From contig JAFXUZ010000034.1 in NCBI GenBank assembly GCA_017524725.1, positions 1-64,000 on the forward strand: a stretch of 64,000 nucleotides of DNA. Reading direction: 5' to 3'. Source of the stretch: Clostridia bacterium (GTDB lineage: Bacteria > Bacillota > Clostridia > Christensenellales > Aristaeellaceae). Shown one piece after another: positions 1 through 10,049 of the stretch; the stretch's first letter is position 1; each line of letters starts with the position of its first letter. The position numbers and the translations under genes are program-made. The notes beneath the pieces were generated by a model, which saw only the letters and a program-made list of their open reading frames with translations, was not told the DNA's origin and made no database searches.

Positions 1-598
1 GGTCAACCTGCTGCTTGTAACGAATTTGACTGATCCGCGGATGGTGTTGCTGCGAATGCTTAAAGGGTTATGCGTTGAAAAACGTCGAAAATCGCGACCA
101 TTACAAATGACTTGTGTTTTAAGTTAGTGCATATGGGGCAAACGCCCCTGCACCCCGATCCGGCGAAGGGCATGGATGCAGACATCAGGCAATTTCCGCC
201 TGGAAAAAGCACAGGGACTCTCTTTGCAGGCTTTCGGCATGCACAGGGACGGCCCAAAGCCGTTGCTGAAGCCCGGGGCGAAGCGAGGCTTGCACACAGA
301 ATGCAGATGGCCCGGCATCCGACGCACGGGGCATGACCGGGAAGGGGATACACGGAGCCGTTTCCACATGTGAACGGGACCCGGGCCTGTACCCCTGAAT
401 GACTGCGGTATGAAAGACATAAAAACATGGTTATCAGAAAAATGACAGACAAGGCTCTTGTAAAAAAACGGGTCGATGCTATAGTATAATAAGTGTGTTA
501 CCTATTATATACTGGATTTTCGGAATGGCCCGTGGACCCGGTGGCGGAGATGCCCGGGGAAAAACTGCGTGCGTATCAGACGTTTGGAGGGGCTTACA
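1..598. other. Left-edge region with no supported gene
   Basis: No convincing gene is seen here. Short frames exist on both strands but none has a ribosome binding site or a recognisable product. A G+C-rich stretch around 190-340 contains a segment (235-272) that is imperfectly repeated at 2432-2470, at the other end of the leucine-rich-repeat gene. The right part (about 458-500) is A+T-rich and holds the likely promoter of that gene. Confidence 0.5.
458..487 (+). promoter_or_regulatory. Possible sigma-A promoter of the BspA-like gene
   Basis: TTGTAA (458-463), 18-bp spacer, TAGTAT (482-487), overlapping a TATAAT at 485-490. It lies in the only A+T-rich patch upstream of the gene, about 110 bp before the start codon. 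The spacing to the overlapping TATAAT would be too long, so the exact -10 is uncertain. Confidence 0.45.
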
Positions 599-2467
599 AT
601 GACAAACGGATTGAAGAAAGGGTTTGTGCTTTTGTTTACACCGACGCTGTTTCTGGGCATGACGCTCTGCGCTTCCGCTTCCGAGCTCAGGCTGCCGGCC
701 GGGGTGAAAACCATCGGGGAAGAGGCTTTCAGAGGAGATGGATCCCTGGACCGTGTCATCCTTCCTGAAGGGCTTGAAACCATCGACGCGTTCGCTTTCC
801 ATCAAAGCGGGGTCACACAGGTCTCTTTTCCCGGCACCCTGAAGACCATCGGTATCCAGGCGTTTGACGACTGCGACCGTCTGGCGCAGGTCTTTATTCC
901 GGACGGCGTCGAATCGATCGGCGATTACGCCTTTTTTTCCTGCGACGCCCTGTCGTATGTTTCCATCCCGGCCAGCGTCGGATCGATCGGTGTGAACGCA
1001 TTCAGCTGCTGCAGTGGCGATATTGTCCTGTCTGTTGAGAAAAACAGTTATGCGGAACAATATGCGGTTGACAATTATATCAGCTACGTCATCGATACGT
1101 CATCCGATTACATGTATACGGTTTTAAGCGACGATACGGTCCGGATAGACGGGTACGTCGGACCGGATGACGCGGTAGACGTTGTGATCCCCAGATATAT
1201 CGAAGGGAAACGGGTGACGGAGATCGGGGACATGGCCTTTTATGAAAAGAACCGTCTTTCAGGCAGCCTGACGATCCCGGACAGCGTGACAAGTATCGGG
1301 ATCGGCGCGTTTTATGACTGCAGCGGCTTCACCGGCAGCCTGGCGATCCCGTCCGGTGTGACAAGTATCGGTGATAACGCGTTCTCCGGCTGCAGCGGTT
1401 TCTCCGGGAGCCTGACGATCCCCGACGGCGTGACTGGTATCGGCGAATGTGCCTTTGTCGACTGTACCGGCTTTACCGGCAGCCTGACGATCCCCGACAG
1501 TGTGACGGACATTGCGGCCGGTTTGTTCACTAACTGCAGCGGCTTCACCGGGAGCCTGATCCTCCCGTCCGGTGTGACGGGCATCGGCGCCTGGGCATTT
1601 GCCGGCTGCAGCGGCCTTACGGGAGACCTGACGCTCCCGTCCGGTGTGACGGGTATCGGGGAGTATGCCTTTTTCAACTGTTCAAGTTTTACGGGAAGCC
1701 TGGCTCTCCCGTCCGGTGTGACCGGTGTCGGCGATCATGCGTTCTATTGCTGCAGCGGCTTCAACGGCAGTCTGACGATCCCTGACAGCGTGACAGGCAT
1801 CGGCGATTATGCGTTTTATGGCTGCAGCGGCTTTACCGGCAGCCTTGCGATCCCCTCCGGTGTGACAAGTATCGGCCCGGATACGTTCGATGGCTGTACC
1901 GGCCTGGAAAAAGTAAATGTCCGGGTCATCGGGCCCGACGGGACTTTGACCACGGTGGAGCGTACCGCGGTATACTGTCTGCCCGGCAGCTATTCCTGGT
2001 CCTGGGCGGAAAACGATGCCGATTTTGAGCCGGTGGAATGGGACGGCGTGTCCCGGCCGGGAGGCGCCTCCGGCAGTGTGTACCTGAACGTGTGGCTGCA
2101 GAAGGGGGACGGTGAAGACCAGTATGCCGACGAAGCGGCTGCCCTGGCTTATGGCGTACAGGAATATCCGGGCTATGACAGCTACAGGCTCGAGGAGATC
2201 TACCGCTGGGATGTGACTGTCAACGAATATGATGAGGACGGCGGCCTGCTGGGATACATTGGCGGATATTACTGGGTGGATCCCGCGGAATACGGAAATG
2301 ACAGGGATGCATTCGAAGCGGCTGTGCTGGCGGAATTTGAAGCCCAGTATCCCGGAAAGATCCTAAGGTGCGACGATTTCGAGGAAGCCCTGCGCGGATG
2401 GAAACTGCTGGGGAAGATTCTCTGTGCCACTCGGCAGACACAGGGACAAGCCCAAAGACGTTCCTGA
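599..2467 (+). CDS. BspA-type leucine-rich repeat surface protein
   Basis: Predicted exported protein of 622 aa. An N-terminal signal peptide (hydrophobic core LLFTPTLFLGMTL, then ASA) is followed by BspA/TpLRR-type leucine-rich repeats with the typical I(P)-x-GVTxIGxxAFxxC pattern. Residues about 222-438 hold nine near-identical 24-residue units, visible in the DNA as a 72-bp tandem array at 1264-1911; older, diverged units occupy residues 30-140. The C-terminal 180 residues are acidic and non-repetitive. Start chosen at 599 because GGAGGGG lies 586-592; an in-frame ATG at 569 has no such site. No lipobox and no LPXTG anchor is seen. The last residues and the stop codon lie inside a short sequence also found upstream of the gene (235-272), so the original C-terminus may have been lost. 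In this family such proteins mediate adhesion or surface interactions; the ligand here is unknown. Confidence 0.85.
   Translation: MTNGLKKGFVLLFTPTLFLGMTLCASASELRLPAGVKTIGEEAFRGDGSLDRVILPEGLETIDAFAFHQSGVTQVSFPGTLKTIGIQAFDDCDRLAQVFIPDGVESIGDYAFFSCDALSYVSIPASVGSIGVNAFSCCSGDIVLSVEKNSYAEQYAVDNYISYVIDTSSDYMYTVLSDDTVRIDGYVGPDDAVDVVIPRYIEGKRVTEIGDMAFYEKNRLSGSLTIPDSVTSIGIGAFYDCSGFTGSLAIPSGVTSIGDNAFSGCSGFSGSLTIPDGVTGIGECAFVDCTGFTGSLTIPDSVTDIAAGLFTNCSGFTGSLILPSGVTGIGAWAFAGCSGLTGDLTLPSGVTGIGEYAFFNCSSFTGSLALPSGVTGVGDHAFYCCSGFNGSLTIPDSVTGIGDYAFYGCSGFTGSLAIPSGVTSIGPDTFDGCTGLEKVNVRVIGPDGTLTTVERTAVYCLPGSYSWSWAENDADFEPVEWDGVSRPGGASGSVYLNVWLQKGDGEDQYADEAAALAYGVQEYPGYDSYRLEEIYRWDVTVNEYDEDGGLLGYIGGYYWVDPAEYGNDRDAFEAAVLAEFEAQYPGKILRCDDFEEALRGWKLLGKILCATRQTQGQAQRRS
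1264..1911 (+). repeat. 72-bp tandem repeats within the LRR gene
   Basis: Nine in-frame 72-bp units, each encoding a 24-residue leucine-rich repeat. Units differ by a few bases, mostly alternating between IPDSVT and (I/L)PSGVT variants, which points to recent duplication and possible copy-number variation. Confidence 0.85.
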
Positions 2468-2667
2468 AGCACGTGCCCCGGGGCGCTGCCCCCTGTGCGG
2501 CGGGAGGAATGTGGGGGAGCGGATAGTCCGGGCCCGGCATACTCCGCCTTACGGACCACCTCAGGGCATCGTGAATACGCAGGATCATCCCCGTACCAAC
2601 GGGACCGATGCTTCTGTTCCCGCATGCCTGCGGGATAAAAGAATGAAAACCTGTTTCCGGCGTAAGC

Positions 2668-2803
2668 CGAGCGTCAGCCCGCGAAGCCTTTCCCGTGCAC
2701 GGGGGCCCGGAGCGCCCGGAAAACAGTCCGGTGGGCTGATTTCAGCGAAGGGCGGGCGGCAGCCCCGGAAGGTGGCCGTGAAGCGGCCGGATGAGGTCGT
2801 CGC
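2668..2803. repeat. 136-bp repeat, copy 1
   Basis: Matches 3264-3399 at 129 of 136 positions with no gaps. Starts cgagcgtcagcccg and ends gatgaggtcgtcgc. Confidence 0.85.
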
Positions 2804-3132
2804 CCCCCGGCACAGCGCCTTCATCCGTAGAGGATACCCTGTCATTGCTTTATATCCTATCTGCAGATGCGTGCCGGGCGGACGACCTCATCCGTCTGCT
2901 CGCTGACGTTCGCATCCACGTCATGGGACACCCCGTCGGCTAACGCCGACACCCCATGACAAGCCCCATCCCGGGGAAGGCTTACGGAGTCTTCCCTGCG
3001 GCGTGTATTGCGGAGGTAGGTTTACGGGGTTTTCTTTGGACAGACCTCCGAGTTGAAGAGATTTGCAGCTTGCAATTCAGACGCCGCATTCTGGCATGTG
3101 CGGCATATACCACTTGCCTTCCCGCGCCGGGA

Positions 3133-3278
3133 CCCGGAGCGCCTGGGTAACAGTGGCGAGAACTGCTTGCAGCGGAAGGCGGGCGCCAGCCCGTATTGCC
3201 TTCCCCCGGTTGGGGTCCCGGAGCGCCTGGGTAACAGTGGCGAGAACTGCTTGCAGCGGAAGGCGAGCGTCAGCCCGT
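3133..3278. repeat. 62-bp direct repeat pair
   Basis: Copies at 3133-3194 and 3217-3278, 60 of 62 positions identical, separated by a 22-bp spacer. Confidence 0.85.
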
Positions 3279-3399
3279 GAAGCCTTTCCCGTGCACGGGG
3301 GCCCGGAGAGCCCGGAAAACAGTCCGGTGGACTGATTTCAGCGAAGGGTGGGCGGCAGACCCGGACGGTGGCCGCGAAGCGGCCGGATGAGGTCGTCGC
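3264..3399. repeat. 136-bp repeat, copy 2
   Basis: Second copy of the element at 2668-2803. Its first 15 bases are shared with the end of the 62-bp repeat at 3217-3278, so the two repeat types are parts of one larger modular unit. Confidence 0.85.
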
Positions 3400-3497
3400 T
3401 CCGTCCTTCGTTCGCAGCAAGTCCACTCCGCAAGCTTTCCGTGCGACCTGGGGCCCGAAGCGCCCGAAGATCGGTCTCTCTGTTTTATCCCTGGAAA

Positions 3498-3540
3498 ACA
3501 AGGCCGCGGCACACCCTTCGACGAAGGCATGCCGCGGCTT
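3498..3540 (-). terminator. Terminator of the arabinoside operon
   Basis: Stem GCCGCGGCA (3530-3538 read on the minus strand) with its complement at 3503-3511, with an inner pairing of the loop, followed on the minus strand by CTTGTTTTCC. It lies 26 bp after the GH51 stop codon. Confidence 0.7.
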
Positions 3541-3565
3541 TGGATCATATAAGCGCGGTGTTTTA

Positions 3566-6116
<2,551 letters not shown>

Positions 6117-6118
6117 GT

Positions 6119-7312
6119 TCACTCCTCCTTCCTGCCGATGGTACCGGTGATGAACAGCTGGGCCACGGTGATGATCATGGCGCCCAGGAGGAGCACCAGG
6201 CCGACGGCCGATGCGAAGCCGAACTTGTCCACCTTCTCAAAGCCGTAGCGGTACAGGTAGCCGACGATGGTCAGGCCGTAGTTCTTGGGGGAATTGTTGC
6301 CGCCGAAGATCATATAGCTTTCGGTGAACATCGCAAGGCCCGCGTAGATGGAAATGGTGAGCACGTAGATGGTGGTGGGCTTGAGCAGCGGCAGGCAGAT
6401 ACGGGTGAACTTCTGCACGCCGTTGGCGCCGTCGATGTCGGCCGCTTCGTAAAGCTCGTTGGGGATGGATTTGAGGCCGGCCATGTAATACAGCATGTTC
6501 ATGCCGGTCCAGCGCCAGAAACACAAAAGCACCATGGCGAACATGGATGTGCCCGCGCCCTTGAGCCATGTGATGGGCTCAAGGCCGAAGATGCCGCGTA
6601 CCTGGTTCATCAGGGCGCCGTCAAGCTCTGAGAACATCATGCGGAAGATGATGCCGGCGACCACCACGGAGCACAATACCGGCATGAAGGCCACGGTCTT
6701 GAAGAATTTGCCGGTCTTTGCGATCTTCATCTCCGCGAGGTAGGCCAGCAGCATGGGCACGGGGATCAGGATGGCGCAGGTGAGCAGCATGTAGGTGACC
6801 GAATTGCCCACGGCGGTGTAAAAGGTCTTGTTCTGGAACAGGTCCTGGTAGTTTTTGAAGCCGATCCATTCGGTGCCGCTGCCCTTGATGCTCTGGAAGC
6901 TCATCATGACGGTAGAGATCAGGGGATAGGCGAAGAACACCAGGAAGGTGAAGATGAAGGGCGCCACGAACACATAGGGCGCGACCTTCTGGGAATACAG
7001 CAGCTGCTTGTTGAGCGCCACGAAGACCGCCGCCAGGATTATCCCCGCCACCACGATCCACAGCCTGTACCTGACGGCGCCGAACCAGAGGTTCTGCAGG
7101 AAGGAATATCCCTGCCCTTCGGTGGGCTTGGAGAAGTAATAGGCGCTCAGGTCCCCGTGGGAATCGTAGGCGCTGTCGAACCTTACCGCCTTGCCCTGGA
7201 GGGAAAACAGCCCCACCAGGCCGAGGATGACCAGGAGCGCGCCGAGGATCAGAAGCGCGGTCCCGCGGTTGTGACGGCTTGTTTTGTTTGCTGCGGCCGC
7301 CTGTGCCTGCAT
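6119..7312 (-). CDS. Carbohydrate ABC transporter permease (MalF type)
   Basis: Partner permease of the same CUT1 importer, 397 aa. It is longer than a typical MalF-like subunit of about 300 aa because it carries an extra N-terminal part: one helix at about residues 20-40, an extracellular segment, and a second helix at about 75-95 before the six-helix core. The EAA loop reads NELYEAADIDGANGVQKFTR. AGGGG lies nine bases before the ATG. It is separated from the binding-protein gene by a hairpin that probably reduces permease expression relative to the binding protein. Confidence 0.93.
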   Translation of the reverse strand: MQAQAAAANKTSRHNRGTALLILGALLVILGLVGLFSLQGKAVRFDSAYDSHGDLSAYYFSKPTEGQGYSFLQNLWFGAVRYRLWIVVAGIILAAVFVALNKQLLYSQKVAPYVFVAPFIFTFLVFFAYPLISTVMMSFQSIKGSGTEWIGFKNYQDLFQNKTFYTAVGNSVTYMLLTCAILIPVPMLLAYLAEMKIAKTGKFFKTVAFMPVLCSVVVAGIIFRMMFSELDGALMNQVRGIFGLEPITWLKGAGTSMFAMVLLCFWRWTGMNMLYYMAGLKSIPNELYEAADIDGANGVQKFTRICLPLLKPTTIYVLTISIYAGLAMFTESYMIFGGNNSPKNYGLTIVGYLYRYGFEKVDKFGFASAVGLVLLLGAMIITVAQLFITGTIGRKEE

Positions 7313-7394
7313 ATGTTTTTTCCCCTTTCTGACCGATACGATGGGTGTGGTGCGGGAACGGCCCTCGCGCGGAACGCTCCCGCATGGAATAAAC

Positions 7395-7421
7395 GGGGCT
7401 GCCGCTTTTCGCAGCAGCCCC
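7395..7421 (-). terminator. Intra-operon hairpin after the binding-protein gene
   Basis: Stem GGGGCTGC/GCAGCCCC with an 11-base loop, 13 bp after the stop codon, followed on the minus strand by GTTTATTCC. Partial terminators or stabilisers at this position commonly raise the binding protein over the permeases. Confidence 0.65.
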
Positions 7422-7434
7422 GCGGAAATAAGGA

Positions 7435-8721
7435 TCAGAACAGGTCGCTCTCGATGGATTCCTGAGCGGCGTCCAGGGCTTCCTGGGTGTCGACGCCGTC
7501 AACGTACACCTCGTTCCACAGCGTGGTGCCAAGGTAGCTGTTGATGGTGGGGCTGATGGAGGTGGACACGACGAAGCCGATCTCGTCCTTGATCGGGATC
7601 AGGGCGTCGATGGGATAGCCGATGAAGTACTGGTTGAACTTGTTGTCGTCGGTCTTCATGATGGAAGCGTCGTCCCAGATGGAGGTGTTGCAGGGGTCGA
7701 AGCCCAGCACGGACCAGATCTGCGCTTCGCCTTCGGGAGAGACCTTGGCGAACGCGAGGAATTCAGCGCACATTTCGGGGTTGGTGCCGTTGGCATAGAC
7801 CACAGTGCCGGTGCCGCCCTGGCCGATGGAGTGCTTCTGGCCTTCCTCGAACACGGGGGCGGGAGCCACAACGTAGCGGCCCTTGCAGGATTCGCCGATC
7901 TCATCGGTGAAGCGGCTCATGAACCAGAAGGGCATGATGACGCAGGCAATGCGGTTGTTGGCGATGTAGGCCTTGCCCTCCTCGGTGTCGGGCTGGCCGC
8001 CGGGGCATACCTGGCAGATGCCGGCTTCCAGCCAGCTCTTCTGGGTGTCGATGATCTTTGCGACTTCGGGGGTATTGATGAATGCGCTTTCGCCGTCCTG
8101 CCAGTCCTTGCCCTGCTGGGCGAGCATCAGGGAGGCGACCCACTGGGTGCTGGTCTCAACGGTGCCCATCCAGGCGTCGGGGTTGGCAGCCTTCAGCTTG
8201 ATGCCGGCTTCCTTCCAGTCGTCCCAGGTCTTGATCTGGGTGTAGTCGACACCGGCGGCGGAGAGCAGCTCCACGTCGTAGAAGGCGACCATCGCGCCGA
8301 CGTGCAGGGGAGCGCCGTAGTACTTGCCGTCCTTGGCGTAGATCTCAAGACGGGCCTTGACCAGGTCGGGCATGTAGGGGGTCAGGGCGGGGGTCAGGTC
8401 GTACAGTTTGTCGGAGAAGGCCAGGATGTTGGGGAACTGGCCCAGCTCCACGTCCACCATATCGGGGGCGCCTTCGTCGGCCTGCAGGGCGACCTTGAAC
8501 TTGTTGTGCATGTCGTCGTAGCCGATGGTGGTCACATCGACGGCGATGGGCCTGTCGGGATAGACGCTGTTCCAGCGCGCGGCGGCCTTCTCAAAGAATT
8601 CCTGGTGCTGGGCGATGAAGGTCCACATGGTGAAGGTGGTCACGGCCGGCTCGGCGCTCACGACGGACGCGCTTCCCAGCAGCAGGCAAACAGACAGGAG
8701 CAGTGCGAAAACTTTCTTCAT
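7435..8721 (-). CDS. Extracellular sugar-binding protein of ABC importer
   Basis: Solute-binding protein (SBP family 1) of the arabinoside importer, 428 aa. Signal peptide MKKVFALLLSVCLLLGSASVVSA is followed by the substrate-binding fold (TFTMWTF at the mature N-terminus; GGTGTVVYANG and aromatic-rich segments further on). Start at 8721 follows AAGGAGGACAGAAC. Unusually for a Gram-positive binding protein there is no lipobox: the single Cys in the signal peptide is inside the hydrophobic core in an LSVC context, and the cleavage site looks like signal peptidase I (VSA-EP). How it stays at the cell surface is unclear. First gene of the operon driven by the promoter at 8898-8926. Confidence 0.93.
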   Translation of the reverse strand: MKKVFALLLSVCLLLGSASVVSAEPAVTTFTMWTFIAQHQEFFEKAAARWNSVYPDRPIAVDVTTIGYDDMHNKFKVALQADEGAPDMVDVELGQFPNILAFSDKLYDLTPALTPYMPDLVKARLEIYAKDGKYYGAPLHVGAMVAFYDVELLSAAGVDYTQIKTWDDWKEAGIKLKAANPDAWMGTVETSTQWVASLMLAQQGKDWQDGESAFINTPEVAKIIDTQKSWLEAGICQVCPGGQPDTEEGKAYIANNRIACVIMPFWFMSRFTDEIGESCKGRYVVAPAPVFEEGQKHSIGQGGTGTVVYANGTNPEMCAEFLAFAKVSPEGEAQIWSVLGFDPCNTSIWDDASIMKTDDNKFNQYFIGYPIDALIPIKDEIGFVVSTSISPTINSYLGTTLWNEVYVDGVDTQEALDAAQESIESDLF

Positions 8722-8778
8722 GGTTCTGTCCTCCTTTTTTATTTGAACAGCGATGAGCCCGCTGATCAATACGTGGTT

Positions 8779-8794
8779 ACATTAACGTTAATGT
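8779..8794. promoter_or_regulatory. LacI-type operator O1 (perfect palindrome)
   Basis: ACATTAACGTTAATGT, a perfect 16-bp palindrome with the central CG typical of LacI/GalR operators. It lies in the 5' leader of the binding-protein gene, 58 bp before the start codon and 90 bp (centre to centre) from O2. Confidence 0.85.
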
Positions 8795-8868
8795 TTGACG
8801 GGAAATCCCCTTTGAGGAAAAGCGGGATCGATGGGTATGAGGGCTGTGCCGATGTTCCTTTAACGTTG

Positions 8869-8884
8869 ACATTAACGATAATGT
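8869..8884. promoter_or_regulatory. LacI-type operator O2
   Basis: ACATTAACGATAATGT, 15 of 16 positions the same as O1. It covers about +7 to +22 of the minus-strand promoter and abuts the -35 of the plus-strand promoter, so one bound repressor could block both. A partial TTTAACGTTGA copy overlaps its left side. Confidence 0.85.
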
Positions 8885-8886
8885 TC

Positions 8887-8915
8887 TTGCCGGATTTATC
8901 ATAGCATGATATAAT
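8887..8915 (+). promoter_or_regulatory. Promoter of the lacI-family gene, overlapping the divergent promoter
   Basis: Plus strand TTGCCG (8887-8892), 17-bp spacer, TATAAT (8910-8915). It shares 18 bp with the minus-strand promoter, so RNA polymerase can occupy only one of the two at a time. Confidence 0.75.
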
Positions 8916-8926
8916 CGCCCTGTCAA
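8898..8926 (-). promoter_or_regulatory. Promoter of the arabinoside operon
   Basis: Minus strand TTGACA (8921-8926), 17-bp spacer, TATGAT (8898-8903): a near-consensus sigma-A promoter directing the binding-protein operon, with operator O2 just downstream. Confidence 0.9.
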
Positions 8927-8984
8927 TACATGATTTCGGTTTTTTCTTTTTTTATCTCCACTGAACATGAAGGAGCGTTCCGGC

Positions 8985-10049
8985 ATGACCAGGATGCGCG
9001 GCGAAAAAAGAGTCACCCTGCAGGACATCGCTTTGGAGACGGGGTATTCCGTCAACACCGTGTCCCGGGCTCTCAGGGGCAAAAGCGACATTTCCCAGGC
9101 GACCATCGAGCAGATCCGCCGCACCGCCGACCGGATGGGTTATTCCGTCAACCAGATCGCCAGTTCCCTGCGTTCGGGCAGGACGCACATTTTCGCCGTG
9201 ATCCTCGGCGGCATGACCAACCCGTTTTACGGCATCATGGCCGACACCATCCAGAACGCGGCCCGGGAGAAAGGCTATTCTCTGATGATCATGTGCTCCC
9301 GGGAGGATCCCGATACCGAATACAGCCTGGTGGAGCAGGCTATCTCCCGGTGCGTGGACGGTGTGCTGCTTTTCCCCACCTCGGGGAGCGGCCCCACCGT
9401 GGAGCGCCTGAAGGCTGCCAGGATGCCCTTTGTGCTTATGTCCCGCTGCATCGAGGGGAGTGAGGCGGACGCCGTGGTCGCCGACGAGGAGGAAGGCGGG
9501 TACCTGGCCGCCCGCCACCTGATCGATGCCGGGCACCGGAAGCTGGCCTTCATCTCTTCGGGCGACGTGGTCTATTCCCTGGAAAAGCGCCTGGAGGGCT
9601 TCCGGAGGGCCTGCCGCGAGGCCGGCATTCCGGAAAAGGACAGGAGCGTTTTCGTTTTTTCCCAAAACATCACAGGCCACCGGGAATCGGCGGCCTGGCA
9701 GGAGACTTTGTCGGAGAAGCTCGTCAGCCTGAAGGCGGAGGGCTTCACCGGGCTTTTCGTATTCTGCGATGTGGAAGCCTGGCACGCGCTGTCCGCCATG
9801 CAGCGGGCCGGGTCCATCACGAGGGACGATTTCGGCATCGTCGGTTTCGACAACCTGGGCGGGTTCCTTTCCTTTCCGGTCCCGCTGTGTTCCGTCGACT
9901 GCGGCTTTGAGGATATGGCCCGGGAGGGCGTAAAGCTTTTGCGGGACCGCATCCACGGGGACACCGGGCTGCCGATAAAAAAAATATGCCCGGTCAGGAT
10001 GGTGTGCAGGCACAGCTGCGGGAAAAGTCCGGAGGTGTCATTCAAATGA
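8985..10049 (+). CDS. LacI-family transcriptional regulator
   Basis: Sugar-responsive repressor, 354 aa. Helix-turn-helix and hinge at residues about 10-60 (VTLQDIALETGYSVNTVSRAL, then INQ/VNQIASSLRSGRTH), followed by the periplasmic-binding-protein-like effector domain to the C-terminus. Start chosen at 8985 because AAGGAG lies nine bases upstream; the ATG at 8967 would place that site inside the gene. It is transcribed away from the arabinoside operon and two matching palindromes lie between them, so it very probably represses that operon and itself; the inducer would be arabinose or an arabinoside (inference from the GH51 gene). Its stop overlaps the next start by four bases (ATGA). Confidence 0.93.
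   Translation: MTRMRGEKRVTLQDIALETGYSVNTVSRALRGKSDISQATIEQIRRTADRMGYSVNQIASSLRSGRTHIFAVILGGMTNPFYGIMADTIQNAAREKGYSLMIMCSREDPDTEYSLVEQAISRCVDGVLLFPTSGSGPTVERLKAARMPFVLMSRCIEGSEADAVVADEEEGGYLAARHLIDAGHRKLAFISSGDVVYSLEKRLEGFRRACREAGIPEKDRSVFVFSQNITGHRESAAWQETLSEKLVSLKAEGFTGLFVFCDVEAWHALSAMQRAGSITRDDFGIVGFDNLGGFLSFPVPLCSVDCGFEDMAREGVKLLRDRIHGDTGLPIKKICPVRMVCRHSCGKSPEVSFK

Larger units (their letters stand above)
2468..3497. repeat. Non-coding field of dispersed G+C-rich repeats
   Basis: About 1 kb with no supported gene. Two 136-bp copies (2668-2803 and 3264-3399) differ at only seven positions. Two 62-bp copies (3133-3194 and 3217-3278) differ at two positions, and the second runs into the 136-bp copy. 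A diverged relative of the shared end is at about 3446-3475, and an inverted piece (gacctcatccg) is at about 2884. Frames read through the repeats, but they have no ribosome binding site and the repeats are conserved as DNA on both coding and non-coding frames. No transposase or terminal inverted repeat is seen. Confidence 0.75.

Noticed and set aside
2..127. Open frame entering from the left edge (plus strand, 41 codons)
   Set aside because: No recognisable product; could be the end of a real gene or chance, and the window cuts it.
60..452. Minus-strand frame of 130 codons
   Set aside because: No ribosome binding site and low-complexity Cys/Pro/Arg-rich translation, typical of G+C-rich non-coding DNA.
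1264..1911. CRISPR-like regular repeats
   Set aside because: Units are in frame, contiguous without spacers and encode leucine-rich repeats.
2424..2906. Several frames of 60-175 codons through the repeat field at 2.4-3.9 kb
   Set aside because: They follow the DNA repeats in different frames, lack ribosome binding sites and have biased composition.
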